Source: Allomyces macrogynus ATCC 38327 (Eukaryota; Blastocladiomycota; Blastocladiomycetes; Blastocladiales; Blastocladiaceae). From it: DNA of 27,436 nt. Positions 1 to 10,905 of the stretch are shown one piece after another. The stretch is from contig GG745337.1 in the NCBI GenBank assembly GCA_000151295.1, positions 1,002,196-1,029,631 of the forward strand, read 5' to 3'. Each line of letters begins with the position of its first letter. Within the stretch, counting starts at the first letter, position 1. The position numbers and the translations under genes are program-made. The notes under the pieces were generated by a model, which ran no database searches, had not been told where the DNA came from, and saw only the letters and a list, made by a program, of their open reading frames with translations.

Positions 1-782
1 GTGATGCGCGATGCGGGCAGAAAGGAAGGGGCCTTGTCGCGCGCGAATGGCAGGGGCGCGGACGAGAGGCGCGATCGGGCTCGGTCGGAATCAATAGGGA
101 TCGGATTGGATGTTTCGGGGACGTTTCGACCGTGCCGTCAGTACCGTTCAGCACCGACGGCGTGTCGGAACCACCGCGACGCGTTCGTGGCACCGTTCGG
201 GCCGAGGGTTATGCGCCTGTCAGCACGCCACTCACGCTCGCCGTCAGTTGTGCCGCTCGCTCGCTCGCTCGCGCTGGCGGACAGCGCCCGCGCGCACGAT
301 TCCCGTGCGTGCCGCACGCAGGCATCGCGCGATGTTGCTGCCCGGGAATCGCGAGCGCGAAGCATGCCATGCCTGCCTGCGCCCGCCGTCCACCCTGCCA
401 GATCAGTCCACACCGTCCCTCATATCGCAACTGACAGGTCCCATGCGGTGGAGGCGATGGAAAGACACGATTTGCTCCCAACCGTGGCGCCGGAGATAGC
501 AATTCGACGGTCAGAATGCGATTTCACGACCCAGCACGATGAACGGGAGGACAAAGTTGCCCATGCCTGGATCTATCACCAATCTAGCCCTCACGACAGC
601 ACCAGATGGACGTCGCCGACGTGGCCTCCCTTCTCCACCAGACCAATCAGCCCCTGCTGCTCCGAAGCATGGCGGGATGAAGAGTGAACCTGTGCTGACG
701 GCACACTCACGCAAACATCGCAGCGCCGACAAAGAACACAATCAATTTCTTTTAGGTACCACACCACAGCGACCTCGTCTAT
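1..782. other. Left-edge region without a supportable gene
   Basis: No reading frame here has recognisable motifs or a convincing start and splice structure. The long plus-strand frame 1-687 is rich in Arg, Ser and Ala in the way GC-rich non-coding DNA usually is. A short (GCTC)n microsatellite lies at 255-272. The region may hold the 3' flank of the small minus-strand gene that ends at 783, or the promoter of a gene beyond the left edge. Confidence 0.5.
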
Positions 783-1286
783 TTACTGCTTGCTCGCCCC
801 CTCGGCGCCGCGAGCAGCCGGCGGGGTCGGGATCTCCGGCGCAAAGCTCACGCGCGGCAACCCCATCTTGGCAAACGTCACGTCGATCCCGTCGTCGGCG
901 CGCCGCGGTTTCGGTTCCGGCGTGGTCGGCTGGAACGTGATGGGTTGCTGCCGCACGTACCGCGGCGGCACAGGTTCGCTACACGTTCACATCCATTGAT
1001 CAGTCAGTGTTTGACCACTTCTCCATTGACGAGCAACAACGGACTTCTTGTCGGTGAAATGACACTTCCAGAGCGCCGACCACGGCCCGCGCACTTCCAA
1101 TGGCCATGTTTGCAGCGAGGTAATGAAATCGTCAAGGTGTTCGTGGCACCGGTGCGGCTGCGGCTTGACTTGCTGGATCCAGTCGTCGTTCGCGAACCGC
1201 GAGGTCGCGGGCGAGCGGAACCGACCGCTCTCAGTGGACGTGGTGGTGGAATCGGTTGCGGGTGGATTGCTGCTAGTGTCAGCCAT
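783..1286 (-). CDS. Small unrecognised protein, two exons (about 145 aa)
   Basis: The proposed CDS is complement(join(783..978,1045..1286)). It starts at the ATG of MADTSSNPPATD and ends at TAA 785-783. The 66-nt intron (979-1044) begins GTCCGT, ends GTGTAG, contains a CTGAC/CTGAT branch-like sequence and joins the exons in frame as FTDKN-EPVPPRYV. Without splicing the first exon stops at once, and the second frame has no start of its own. The N-terminal 30 residues are Ser/Thr-rich. A middle block has two cysteines about 30 residues apart (HRCHEHLDD ... LWKCHF) and several Trp. The C-terminus is Pro-rich and ends EGASKQ. The spaced cysteines faintly recall small CHCH/DUF3128-like proteins, but the match is too weak for a call. 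An upstream in-frame ATG at 1400 would add 38 residues. The gene lies head-to-tail behind the ubiquitin-S27a gene. Confidence 0.55.
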
Positions 1287-1667
1287 GGTGCGTGGGCTGG
1301 AGATGGAATTTGACTGCGGGGAATGGATTGGGGCGGTTTGTGGTTGTTGATCAAGTTGATTTGCTTGCACGTTTGCTGACGAGATTTGCAGCTCTTTCAA
1401 ACGAAATCAATCTCTTCTTGGTTGTTGCCAACAAATCCGCCACTTTCAAAACAGAACGCTGGGTGCCGGACTGTCAACGTCGAGCGGCAGAACGTGGTGC
1501 GCCAACTGACGGGTTGGAGACGAGAAAAATAAAGACTCAGCAAGCCATATATTTCAACCCACTCGAGGCGAAAAGAGCCGTCATGCACGGCAGGACTAGA
1601 AGAAGCGCAGCGCGCACAACCGAGACCGCTCGCGCACGACCCTGGACTTAAAAGCAGGCTGGACGAC
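1287..1667 (-). other. Intergenic gap between two minus-strand genes
   Basis: These 381 bases separate the ubiquitin-S27a stop from the start of the small gene. They should hold the 3' UTR of the first and the promoter and 5' UTR of the second. I see no repeat, RNA gene or convincing frame. Confidence 0.4.
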
Positions 1668-2345
<678 letters not shown>

Positions 2346-2714
2346 CTTCAAAGATTTGAAGGGGACAGGCTCGTCTTTCCGGGAACGAAGAGACTTCCTA
2401 GTCTGTCAAGGAGAGGGAGCACCTTCGGCCGAGGAGCGGCACGTCTTTGTGCACGGCCGACCGCGAGGAAGGTCCGTGTTTGTTCACGTGCAACGTTGCT
2501 GCGGCCATTCCAGCTGTCACAACCATTCATTTGACCTCGAAGCGTCCGGCGCCTTGTTTGACTTGGAGCGATCCACGGCTTGCACAGTTGTGGACCAGCA
2601 TCAGCCAGCATCTCTGCGGACCAACGACTTTTGCGCGGTGGGCGCCAGCACCAAACCGAGACTCAACGCAAGTTATCAGCTCGATACGAGACGACGCGCA
2701 ATTTGGCGGCCATC
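2346..2714. promoter_or_regulatory. Divergent promoter region between UBI3 and ALG12
   Basis: These 369 bases lie between the ATG of the ubiquitin-S27a gene (-) and the chosen ATG of ALG12 (+), so both promoters must sit here. A palindromic CACGTG (E-box-like) is at 2485-2490. I see no clear TATA box. A plus-strand frame in phase with ALG12 exon 1 is open from 2580, so the ALG12 start could lie further upstream. That stretch has no family-like sequence. Confidence 0.5.
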
Positions 2715-4536
2715 ATGGAACAAAAAGGATCGTCGACAAGAATGGCCAGCAAACCTGAAGCCCGCATAACGGTGATCGTGAATGGTCTGCGACAACAACC
2801 AGAGATAATGGCGTACCGTGCCGCAATGGCGTTCCTGGCCGTTGTCATGGCACTCTACGTCGTGGCCGCGCCGTATACCAAGGTGGAAGAGTCGTTCAAC
2901 GTGCAGGCCATGCACGACATGCTGTTCCATGGCCTCGACGTGAGCCAAGTATGTGGTTGACTGAACTCTCCAGTAAATCGCGCATTGGTGTCGCTTGCTG
3001 ATCACTGCCGTGGTTTGCCAGTAGTACGACCATTTCGAGTTTCCCGGCGTCGTGCCGCGCACGTTTGTCGGCGCGCTCATGGTCTCAGCCATCAGCTGGC
3101 CGTTCTTGGTCGCGATGAAGGCGGTGGGGCTATCTCTTGTCGACCAGAAGTGGGTGATGCTGCACGTCGGTCAGTCTTTCGTTACTGCGTCTCCATGCTC
3201 AAGCATTTCGAGACTGATCCGAAATCGACACGTAGTTCGTCTCGTTCTTGGTGCGCTCGTCGCTTGGTCGTATCATCGATTTGCGACTGCCGTAGCCAAC
3301 TTGACGTGTCGTCCGCTCGTCGGCATCCTCTTCCTCGCGTTCACGGCGGTCCAGTTCCACTCGACCTTCTGGACCTCGCGCCCTCTACCCAATACGTTCG
3401 CTCTCGTCTTGACGAACGCTGGAGTCGCGAGCTACTTGGACCACCTGCAGACGCGCTCCGCCACTTTCCCGCGCGCAACGACCGCGTGGCTGACGCTCGC
3501 GCTGATCGTGTTCCGCTCCGAACTGGTCTTGCTCGCTGCTGCTCTGTTCGTCGTCGAAGTCCTCGTATCACGTCGCACCCCGCCCTGCGCCATCCCATCA
3601 TGGATTCTATTTGCGCTCGTCTCCGCCATTGGTCCGCTCGCGCTCACGCTCGCCGTCGACTCGTACTTCTGGCAAACGCCATGGATGTGGCCCGAGCTAC
3701 ACGTGCTCTTGTTCAACACGGTCGCGAACCAGTCGCACCGGTGGGGCACGTCGCCGTGGTACGCCTACTTTGCCGCGCATCTCCCGAAACTGCTGCTCGG
3801 AGCACTGCCATGGGCGCTCGTCGGTACCTCCACCGGCCGCCGCAACGGCCACGCCCGATCGCTCGCGCTCGTCGCGGTCGCGTACGTTGGTCTGTACAGT
3901 TTCCTGCCGCACAAGGAGACACGGTTCATCATCTACGTTGTCCCGCTGCTCAACGCGGTCGCGGCCATGGGCGCTGTGCGCGTTCTCGATACTGCACCGG
4001 CGTGGCGCCGCGTTGTCGCCATAAACATTGCAGTGTCACTCGCCGTGTCGCTGGCTGTCTCGCTCGCATTCGCCGCCGTCTCGGCATGGAACTACCCCGG
4101 CGGCGACCTGATGCGATGCCTCGTGGCACCCGACTCTCGTCCCGCATGCGCGTGGGCCGCGCGTGTGCCAACTGGCGCGTCGGTGCACGTTGATGTACCC
4201 GTTGCGCAGACCGGATTTTCGCGGTTCCTCGAAAGCCCGGCTCTCCTGTACTCAAAGCAGGAGAACCTGACCGTCGCTGAACGACACGGTCGTTTCGAGT
4301 ACCTGGCTGTCATGCACCACATTTGGGTTCGCGAAGAAGAGCACGGGGAGCTTGTCGGGTGCGTACCGTGCTATAAGGGCGTCATTCGGCCGTGGACGCG
4401 GCGGGAGAGGCAAAACGGCGACGAGACGGTGCTGGGCGGATGGATCAAGGTTGCGCCGTGCATGTGCATCGTACGCGCGGATCCGAAGGGGGTTGACGCG
4501 GCTACTGGGGTTGATGATGGAGTAGCGACGGCGTGA
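2715..4536 (+). CDS. ALG12: ALG12-type dolichyl-P-Man alpha-1,6-mannosyltransferase
   Basis: The CDS is join(2715..2948,3025..3169,3236..4536), 559 aa. Introns are 76 nt (GTATGT...TAG) and 66 nt (GTCAGT...TAG). ALG12 is an ER membrane GT-C enzyme that adds the eighth mannose of the lipid-linked oligosaccharide from dolichyl-phosphate-mannose. Seen here: the luminal loop motif KVEESFN (residues 56-62) with its acidic pair, then after intron 1 [14 protein letters not shown], the family's signature. Later come [15 protein letters not shown] and HKETRF (352-357), both typical of this family. Many hydrophobic segments run to about residue 390, followed by a soluble tail. Removing intron 2 restores [14 protein letters not shown], the family's VR..LG block. 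That intron is a multiple of three with no stop, so retention would insert 22 residues. Members of the PIG-B/ALG9/GPI mannosyltransferase superfamily are the alternatives, but the [13 protein letters not shown] block favours ALG12. Confidence 0.93.
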
Positions 4537-4938
4537 TGGACGTCACTGGATGCTGTCCGAGCTCAGTGGGCTCGCCGGAAGGGAATTTTGCTGGCCCTCA
4601 TTGGCCGCAGAGGCAATTTTGATCATTTTTCCCTCCTCGTGTATTTGTTATCAGAAAGGCAAGCCAGATGGTGCAAGAGCAAAGCACTCCGCCTGTGCGG
4701 TTGTGGTCAACTGTAAAAAGCACACGTGATCGCGACAAGGCTGGAAATGAAATGACGGCCGGCTCTGGCGTCGCGGCCAACAACGTCGACCCCACCGCAG
4801 ATCATCGCCACTTGGACCAGCACCAGCACGACTCGCTGCAAACAAAAGCGACAGCACCTTTCACGCTGCATCAAGTCAGCACGTTGTCCGCTCCAGCTCC
4901 TAGCGCGATCGACCAATTCTGGACTGCAAGCACCAAGA
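4537..4938 (+). promoter_or_regulatory. ALG12 3' flank and VPS51 promoter region
   Basis: These 402 bases separate the ALG12 stop from the VPS51 ATG on the same strand. A CACGTG palindrome lies at 4723-4728, about 210 bases before the VPS51 start. A 146-codon frame from 4668 is out of phase with VPS51 exon 1 and has no family features. I take it as untranslated or intergenic DNA. Confidence 0.4.
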
Positions 4939-7703
4939 ATGGCGACGGCAACCGCGTCGGTAGGCTCGCTCCGCCGCGCCGAGTCAGCGAGTCCCGCGGG
5001 CAGCGACGGGTCTGGCACCGTGCCACGACGCGCGAACCGCTTGCTGCGCGACTATTACCAGCTCGGCGCCACAAGCGGCAGCGCGTCGCCCGGCGAGAGC
5101 GGTGGTGATGCCGCTCCCGTGCAGATTGGGAGCCGGAGCTCGCCGGCGCTCAACCAAGTCAAGCGGAACGACGCGACCGACCTTGGTGAGCAGAATTCGA
5201 CCGAACGCGTTTTGGGATCTCGAGCCTGTGAGTCGAGCTGACATTGCAGCGACCTGAACGACGACACTTAGCGTCAGAGACGTTTGACGTTGAAAAGACG
5301 TTCAAGATCATGATCAACGAAAAGAGCTTGCCGGGATTGCTCAAGCGCGACAACGAACTGATCACGGGTATGCCACGAAATATATTCGGTGTTCTCTTCC
5401 TGTGAAAGTGGTTTCCCACCGTGTTTCTTTTCCAGACATGAAGCAAATCGACGGCGAGCGCAAGACGCTCGTCTACGAAAACTACACTAAGCTGATCGAC
5501 GCGTCGTCGACGATCCGCCGTATGCGCGAGAACGTCGAGAACATTGAGCAGGAAATGGCCAAGCTCAGCCAGCAGGTGCAGGACATTACCGGGCTCGCGA
5601 CCGACCTGCACGGCACGTTCACGCACCGCAAGTCGCAAGTGCACCGGCTCAAGGTCAAGACGGCGCTTTTGCGGCGCCTGCAAGTGCTCTACGCGCTGCC
5701 GACACGTCTTGCGCAATCGGTCAAGGACGGGTCGTACCTACGTGCCGTCCACTTTTACTGGTCAACGAAACCGATTCTCGACCGTCTACAAGGGACGCCG
5801 ATCGTGGACCAGATTGCAGCCGAGGCGCAGGCGGCCGTTGACCAGATTCGCGCGACCATGATTGCCAAGGTCAGCGCCAAAGACGTGACGTACCCGCAGC
5901 TCGTCGAGTACGTCAAGGTACTCGTCGCTATTGGCGAGGACAGCGCGAGTATCCTCGATATGTTCTTTGCAGGGTACGGTATTGCATTGCAGAGAATTCC
6001 TCCGTTGCGGTTCGCTTACGCTGGCAAGTCAATAGTGCCGAGCAAATGATCAACGTGGCGCTGCGCGAGCATGGTGACTGGCTCCCAATGGCGTCGGCTG
6101 TATGGGACGACTTCCACCGGCTATGCCCTGTCGAACCGGACCTCACGACGCCCTTTGTGCTCGCCTTGACCCCCGAGCGGCACGCGGCAGCGACGCGGCG
6201 ACTGCACGGTGCGATCACGCAGAGTTTCCGGCGGTGGGAGACGACGGCGCTGCTGCCGCTGCCGACTGCGACCGAGCAGATTGCGGCGCACAGCGATTTC
6301 CAACAACGGCTCACCACAGCACCCGCACTTGCGCCGCTTCTGACCCCGCTCACGGCGCGGTCGTTGACGGACCGGCTCGTCGCGCACTTTCGCGCGCAGG
6401 CGCAGCACGGTGTCGACGCTGTGCACGATGCGCTCACCGACCCGGACCGCGCCGCGACTGCTGCCGCGCATGGCATGCAGTCGCTCCTCGACGAGTACGC
6501 GGCCGTTGCGCACGCGGTCGGTGCAGTCGGCCAGGCCACACATGACATACACGCCGTGTTCCCCAACTACGTCGATCAACTGCTCGCAGCCCCGCCCGTC
6601 ACGCCGGCCGACAACGTCACGACGCTCGCCGCACTCCCACCACTCGTCTCAGCCGCCGACTTGCCCGCACTCGTGCAAATCCACGTCGCCCGCGTCATCG
6701 CCGACGGGGAACTCACGCCCATACTCCTAGCGGCCCTCGGCACGCCCGCAGCCGACACCGTCGCGCACACCGTCGCCGACTCGGCCGCAGCCGCACAAGA
6801 CCGACTCCTGCAACACTGGGTCGTCTCGACCGCGCGCCGGCTCGCTGGCCACGTGCGGCGACACATGGCCGTGACCGCGTGGATGGCGCACGCGCACCCG
6901 AAAACTGTCGCGAAACACTGGATCGACTGGGTCGCCGCGGTCATTCGCGTCGACCACGACTTGGCCCGCGCGATCCCGCCGTCACGGCACACGGATGGGA
7001 TGAGCACGCCGCGGTCCGCGTCGGTCGAGTCCGGGTCCGTCCGGTCGATTCCGCGGGCCCCGCGCGGGTCGCACCGGCATAATTATTCCGGGTCGTCGGC
7101 GGCGTCATTGGTCGGAGCGGGCGAACACCGCCGGTCGTACTCGAACGCGTCGGCGTTTGCGGCCGCGGCCGCCGGTGGACAGGGGTCGCTGTCGGCGGCC
7201 GGGTCGCATGCGGGGAGTACTTCCGGTGGGTTGCCGAATTTGACGCTCGCCGAGCGTGCGCAGCTGATGGGGGTCGGGAAATTGTTTGCGGAGCGCACGC
7301 AGTACTATGCGCCGGTGCCGCCGGACTTGGACCGTGCGTCTATTTTGGTCGCGGTCGTGCGGATTGCCGTGAAGGCGTGGGTCGAGGCCGTGCGCGAATT
7401 GACGCTAGGCAAGTTTGGGTTCCAGCAGGTGCTGATTGACGTCGAGTACGTCCGGCAGCGGCTCATGAAGGGGATTGTTAAGGATTTGCACGTCTCGGAG
7501 CTGTTGGATGAGGTGGTCACGTCGGCCTACCGCCGGTGCGTCGACCCAGTGTTCTTGTCGCGCGAGGTACGTGGTGTTCTTGGGTATTTGCACTTGCTGG
7601 GGAGAATGGTGCGAGTAATGATGCGAATTGTGCTGAATAGGCGATCTCAGGCATTTTGGGCGCGGTCGACACGATCGAAGACGACGGGACCAGCCCGTCG
7701 TAG
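4939..7703 (+). CDS. VPS51: VPS51-like GARP/EARP tethering-complex subunit
   Basis: The CDS is join(4939..5185,5272..5367,5436..5973,6036..7566,7641..7703), 824 aa. Introns of 86, 68, 62 and 74 nt all have GT..AG ends and keep phase. Vps51 belongs to the GARP complex, which tethers endosome-derived vesicles at the trans-Golgi. Seen here: an N-terminal RRANRLLRDYYQLG (about 30-43), typical of the Vps51 start that binds its SNARE partner. Spliced exon 2 gives ETFDVEKTFKIMINEKSL and NELITD, leading into the hallmark ERKTLVYENYTKLIDASSTI and a coiled coil. The LLRRLQVLYALPTRL segment matches the family core. A Ser/Gly/Ala-rich linker lies near residues 640-710. The C-terminal helical part holds ERTQYYAPVPPDLDRASIL and SAYRRCVDPVFLSRE. 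The last intron could use either of two acceptors. AG at 7640 gives a short acidic tail ending DDGTSPS. AG at 7650 shifts the frame and gives a basic one. I chose 7640. Confidence 0.92.
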
Positions 7704-8073
7704 AGCACAGATGTTCAACTTTCCAGGAGCGCTCTATTCCGACGATCTCGGTCTCGTCCATGAATACACCATTTACCTTACCGCTATGCTCCCTTTCGAC
7801 CAAGCAAACATGGAGGTGAGACACCCACAGTACATTCCTCTCCCTTCGTACTACAAGGCCGCCATCCTCCTCATCGTCATTCCGCAGTCTCTCTCCTTTC
7901 CGTCAGTTGGTCCGCTTGGCTGAATGACGACGGCAGCCGTCGTGGCGGCACCGTCACTCGGTCTTGGTGCTGTGTCGGTGCGGCCAGCTGGGACACGCCA
8001 GATCCCGACTCGGCAAGATTCGCCGATGTCCCAAACACGCTCTACGTCCATCATATCCCAGTTAGCCTTCTCT
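7704..8073. other. Convergent 3' intergenic region
   Basis: These 370 bases lie between the stop codons of VPS51 (+) and the membrane-protein gene (-). They should hold both 3' UTRs. The VPS51 frame stays open to 7923 only if the last intron is retained. I see no repeat or RNA gene. Confidence 0.4.
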
Positions 8074-9624
8074 TCACCTTCTCCACCCGCCCCCGCCCCT
8101 CGCCCGTACCGGCCTCGCTGTCTTTCCCACCCCGCCGCCGGCGCTCATTCCGGACGTGGCCCCCGGATGCCGCGCGGCGCGCTGTGCCATCAAGATCCGC
8201 TTGAGTCCCGTCATGGCAAGCATGTCTCCGGCAGCGAACAGCTTCAGACACGCGGTCGTGACTGTATTGAGTAAAACGGCCGGAATTGCATCGGCGAGTG
8301 CTGACGACGCGATAAAGACGAGCAGCATCCCGACACACAGAGCGAGCCGTAGACGCAATTGTCGGACGAGTTGCGCGAGTCGCGCGCGCGTCGCGGATGC
8401 GGACGCCGAAGGATCACCGTGCGGCGACGCGCGGCGCGAAGATGCGGGGGATGATCCGGATGGAGGAGCCGGTGCCATGGCGTGAGCGTCAACTGGCGAG
8501 TCCCCAGTCGCTGGCGCACGTCGCGTGCGTGCGGGAGATAGGAGCGGCGCGGCGGGTTTCTCGACGGTCATAGACGCGACCGAGCTGGGAGTCGGCCCTC
8601 TGGCGCTGCTGCTATTGCGACGCAACCGCCGCGCCGTCGCCTTGAGCGACGCGAGCCGCGGGACGGAGATCCGCAGTCCTCTCAGCTTGGCGGGCGGCGC
8701 GCCCATATCGGCCTGGATCTCGGCTCTGAGTCGGAAAATGTACCGCGCGCCCATGCCAAGGCAAATGAGGTCGAGCATGCCGTAGACCAAGTAGGCCGCG
8801 TTCATCGACGCGACGTCGACATCGAGGACCGTTTGCACGGTCGACGGTTCGATGCTGCCGTTCTCCACGTCGACGACGTACTGCTTGGCGGCGATGATGA
8901 CAGCGCGAATTGCACACACGACCACAGCCGTCGCGACAAGCACACGGGCGAGCCGCGCCCTTCGTCGCGCACTCGTCGCGGCAAACACGTGCGCAAATCG
9001 CAGCGTCGTGGCGATGACCATCAAGCACGCGCCGAGATTCTGCAGCTGGTCGGTCGCCTGGAAGTAGTACGCGGCACGGCACGCGCCGAGCGCTGGACTG
9101 AGCGGTGGGGTCGCGTTGTAGTACGGGACCGTGCAGGCATCGAACGCGGCCGCGTACGCGATAATGAACGCTTCGTCGACAGTCATGACGGTCCACATGG
9201 CCAGCGCAACGAGTGCGAGTGAGGACCGCGGCTGCGAGGTGCGCCACCATGTCCAGGTGAAGCGCAGCCAGTAAAAGCAGACGGGCAGGAGCACCGCGCC
9301 GAGAATCGTGGCAAGGACTGGCTCAATTTGGCCGCGCGGGAGGAGCCGTGGGGTGGCTGCATCCGCGGCGGGATCGCGGGCAGCGACGCGCGGGGACATC
9401 GTGGTTGGGTCGGTCGTGAACTCGGCCTCGATGCGATTGGCATTGGCCGAAGTGGTGCAGCCCGGCTCGGGAGCAGCGGATCGTGCGTTGGCGCGCTCGG
9501 GGCGCAAGTTGCTGGTGACTGCGGGTACTTGGGACGAACGCTCTGTCTTTCTGTAGTTGGTGGTCCGTTCTGGCACTGACAGGAATGCCAATCGCATGGG
9601 CGGCAGGGCCACCGGTTGGACCAT
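8074..9624 (-). CDS. Orphan polytopic membrane protein, about seven TM segments
   Basis: This single-exon frame encodes 516 aa from the first ATG. An internal ATG at 9399 (residue 76) has a better -3 base (A) and may be the true start, giving 441 aa. Hydrophobic segments lie at about 103-123, 134-160, 195-215, 227-247, 270-293, 428-447 and 450-472. The loop after the second segment has two cysteines (164 and 182) and an NAT glycosylation sequon at 170, as expected of an outside-facing loop. The loop between segments five and six, about 300-425, is long, basic and rich in Ser/Pro/Ala. Seven segments with a long third inner loop would suit a GPCR-like receptor, but no diagnostic motif is visible, so I make no family call. 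The gene converges with VPS51. Confidence 0.72.
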   Translation of the reverse strand: MVQPVALPPMRLAFLSVPERTTNYRKTERSSQVPAVTSNLRPERANARSAAPEPGCTTSANANRIEAEFTTDPTTMSPRVAARDPAADAATPRLLPRGQIEPVLATILGAVLLPVCFYWLRFTWTWWRTSQPRSSLALVALAMWTVMTVDEAFIIAYAAAFDACTVPYYNATPPLSPALGACRAAYYFQATDQLQNLGACLMVIATTLRFAHVFAATSARRRARLARVLVATAVVVCAIRAVIIAAKQYVVDVENGSIEPSTVQTVLDVDVASMNAAYLVYGMLDLICLGMGARYIFRLRAEIQADMGAPPAKLRGLRISVPRLASLKATARRLRRNSSSARGPTPSSVASMTVEKPAAPLLSPARTRRAPATGDSPVDAHAMAPAPPSGSSPASSRRASPHGDPSASASATRARLAQLVRQLRLRLALCVGMLLVFIASSALADAIPAVLLNTVTTACLKLFAAGDMLAMTGLKRILMAQRAARHPGATSGMSAGGGVGKTARPVRARGGGGWRR

Positions 9625-10905
9625 TCGAAGCCAACTTCAAGTGTGTCTGTTGCCGGGCGACAGCATCGACAGCACCAACGACATCGACACTATCGGCTGT
9701 TGCTGCTGGCCAGTAGGCAGGTGCTGAGCGCGGCCTGCGATGGAAGCAACACGTCAAAGCCCACCCATGCTCTGGCATCCAAACTCATAGGAGTGGTCCC
9801 GCGGAGATATCCATCAGTCGCTGCAGTTCTGGTGCGCAAGCAGTCAAGCACAGACAAGAAATTAGCCAGCAATAGCAAACCAACATCAGAAATGGAGGTG
9901 TCATGATAAGACAGCAAGAGCAACAGCAAAAAGACAACAAACTAAACAACGATCAACGTCAAAAATCAACAGCACCAAACCATTCCTCACATCCACCAGC
10001 AGGCATTCGGGCACGGCCCCTCGTTGAGCAAGAAACACAGGCAATCTCGGTGCTTGGACCCAAGACGGAGAAGACCGCCGTGAGACCCAAGCTCCATCCA
10101 TGGATCTTTTCCATAAACTCCGTCGCGCACGGTGCGCAGCCAGGGATATATATGAGAGAAAGAACAACGTGAAAGCTCGGAGGTTGAGCTGGCGCGGGTT
10201 GGGAGACGAGCCCATATATTCCGGGCCTTGGTAAGGCTGCAGTCGAGGCATGGTTGGCGTGGTTGGCGTGGTTGAATGCTTGTACATTGGCGTTACCAGC
10301 TCTTGGTTGGACCGAAAAGAAATGGCGAGAGTGCGACGACATTGCCATAGTAATGGAAATGACGAGCGGTGCCGTTTTTCAGTGGCACCAAACCAGTCAG
10401 TCAGTTCATGAATGCACACCCATGCCTCAGAATACATGGTCAAGCACTGTCACATACGAAGCTCCACGGCGCCATGTCGTTCCCCGCCCTCAGTGCCACA
10501 GGCATTCGCGTCAGTCTCACCACCAGTGTTTGCTCTCGAATCCTATTTCGAGTGTCCGCCGTCACAGGCCGTGATCGGTGCAGCCCTGACCCGTCGCCTG
10601 CTAATCCCGAACTGTCGATTATCACGAGGTGGTCCCATCACATGCATCGCGGACGTCGTGTCCCCCCTTTCTGACCCTCTCCACCGTGTGTCGTTTCGAT
10701 TCCAAGCGGTTCGCGCGTGGGCGCGGCCCTCAGTTATATCGCGCTCACCCACTATCCGCGCCAGCAGTGGATATCAAAGTCATGTTCCAAATAATATCGA
10801 CAAAGGACAAAATTGTACAAAAGAGACGCATGGGTCGGTCGAGCGTCAGCGCAACCACGTCCCTCAACTTCCCTGAAAGCCACATCAAGAACGCCATCCC
10901 ACCGT
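9625..10905. other. Intergenic region between OTU gene and membrane-protein gene
   Basis: These 1281 bases follow the OTU gene stop and precede the membrane-protein start, both on the minus strand. Several frames of 90-180 codons exist on both strands, but none has family motifs, coding-like composition or a splice pattern I can support. A clearly A-rich, GC-poor stretch runs about 9895-9990. A 9-bp direct repeat (GGTTGGCGT, two and a half copies) is at 10252-10274. A TATATAT run is near 10146-10152. A small gene or long UTR cannot be excluded. Confidence 0.4.

Noticed and set aside
1..687. 228-codon plus-strand frame at the left edge
   Set aside because: Extreme Arg/Ser/Ala composition with no domain. 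Several other frames overlap it on both strands.
979..1015. 37-nt intron (GTCAAA...GTAG) for the small gene
   Set aside because: The same acceptor with the GTCCGT donor gives a 66-nt intron, matching the size of others in the window.
9901..10443. 180-codon minus-strand frame in the gap after the OTU gene
   Set aside because: No motif, uneven composition and a repeat-derived segment. Another frame on the same strand overlaps it.
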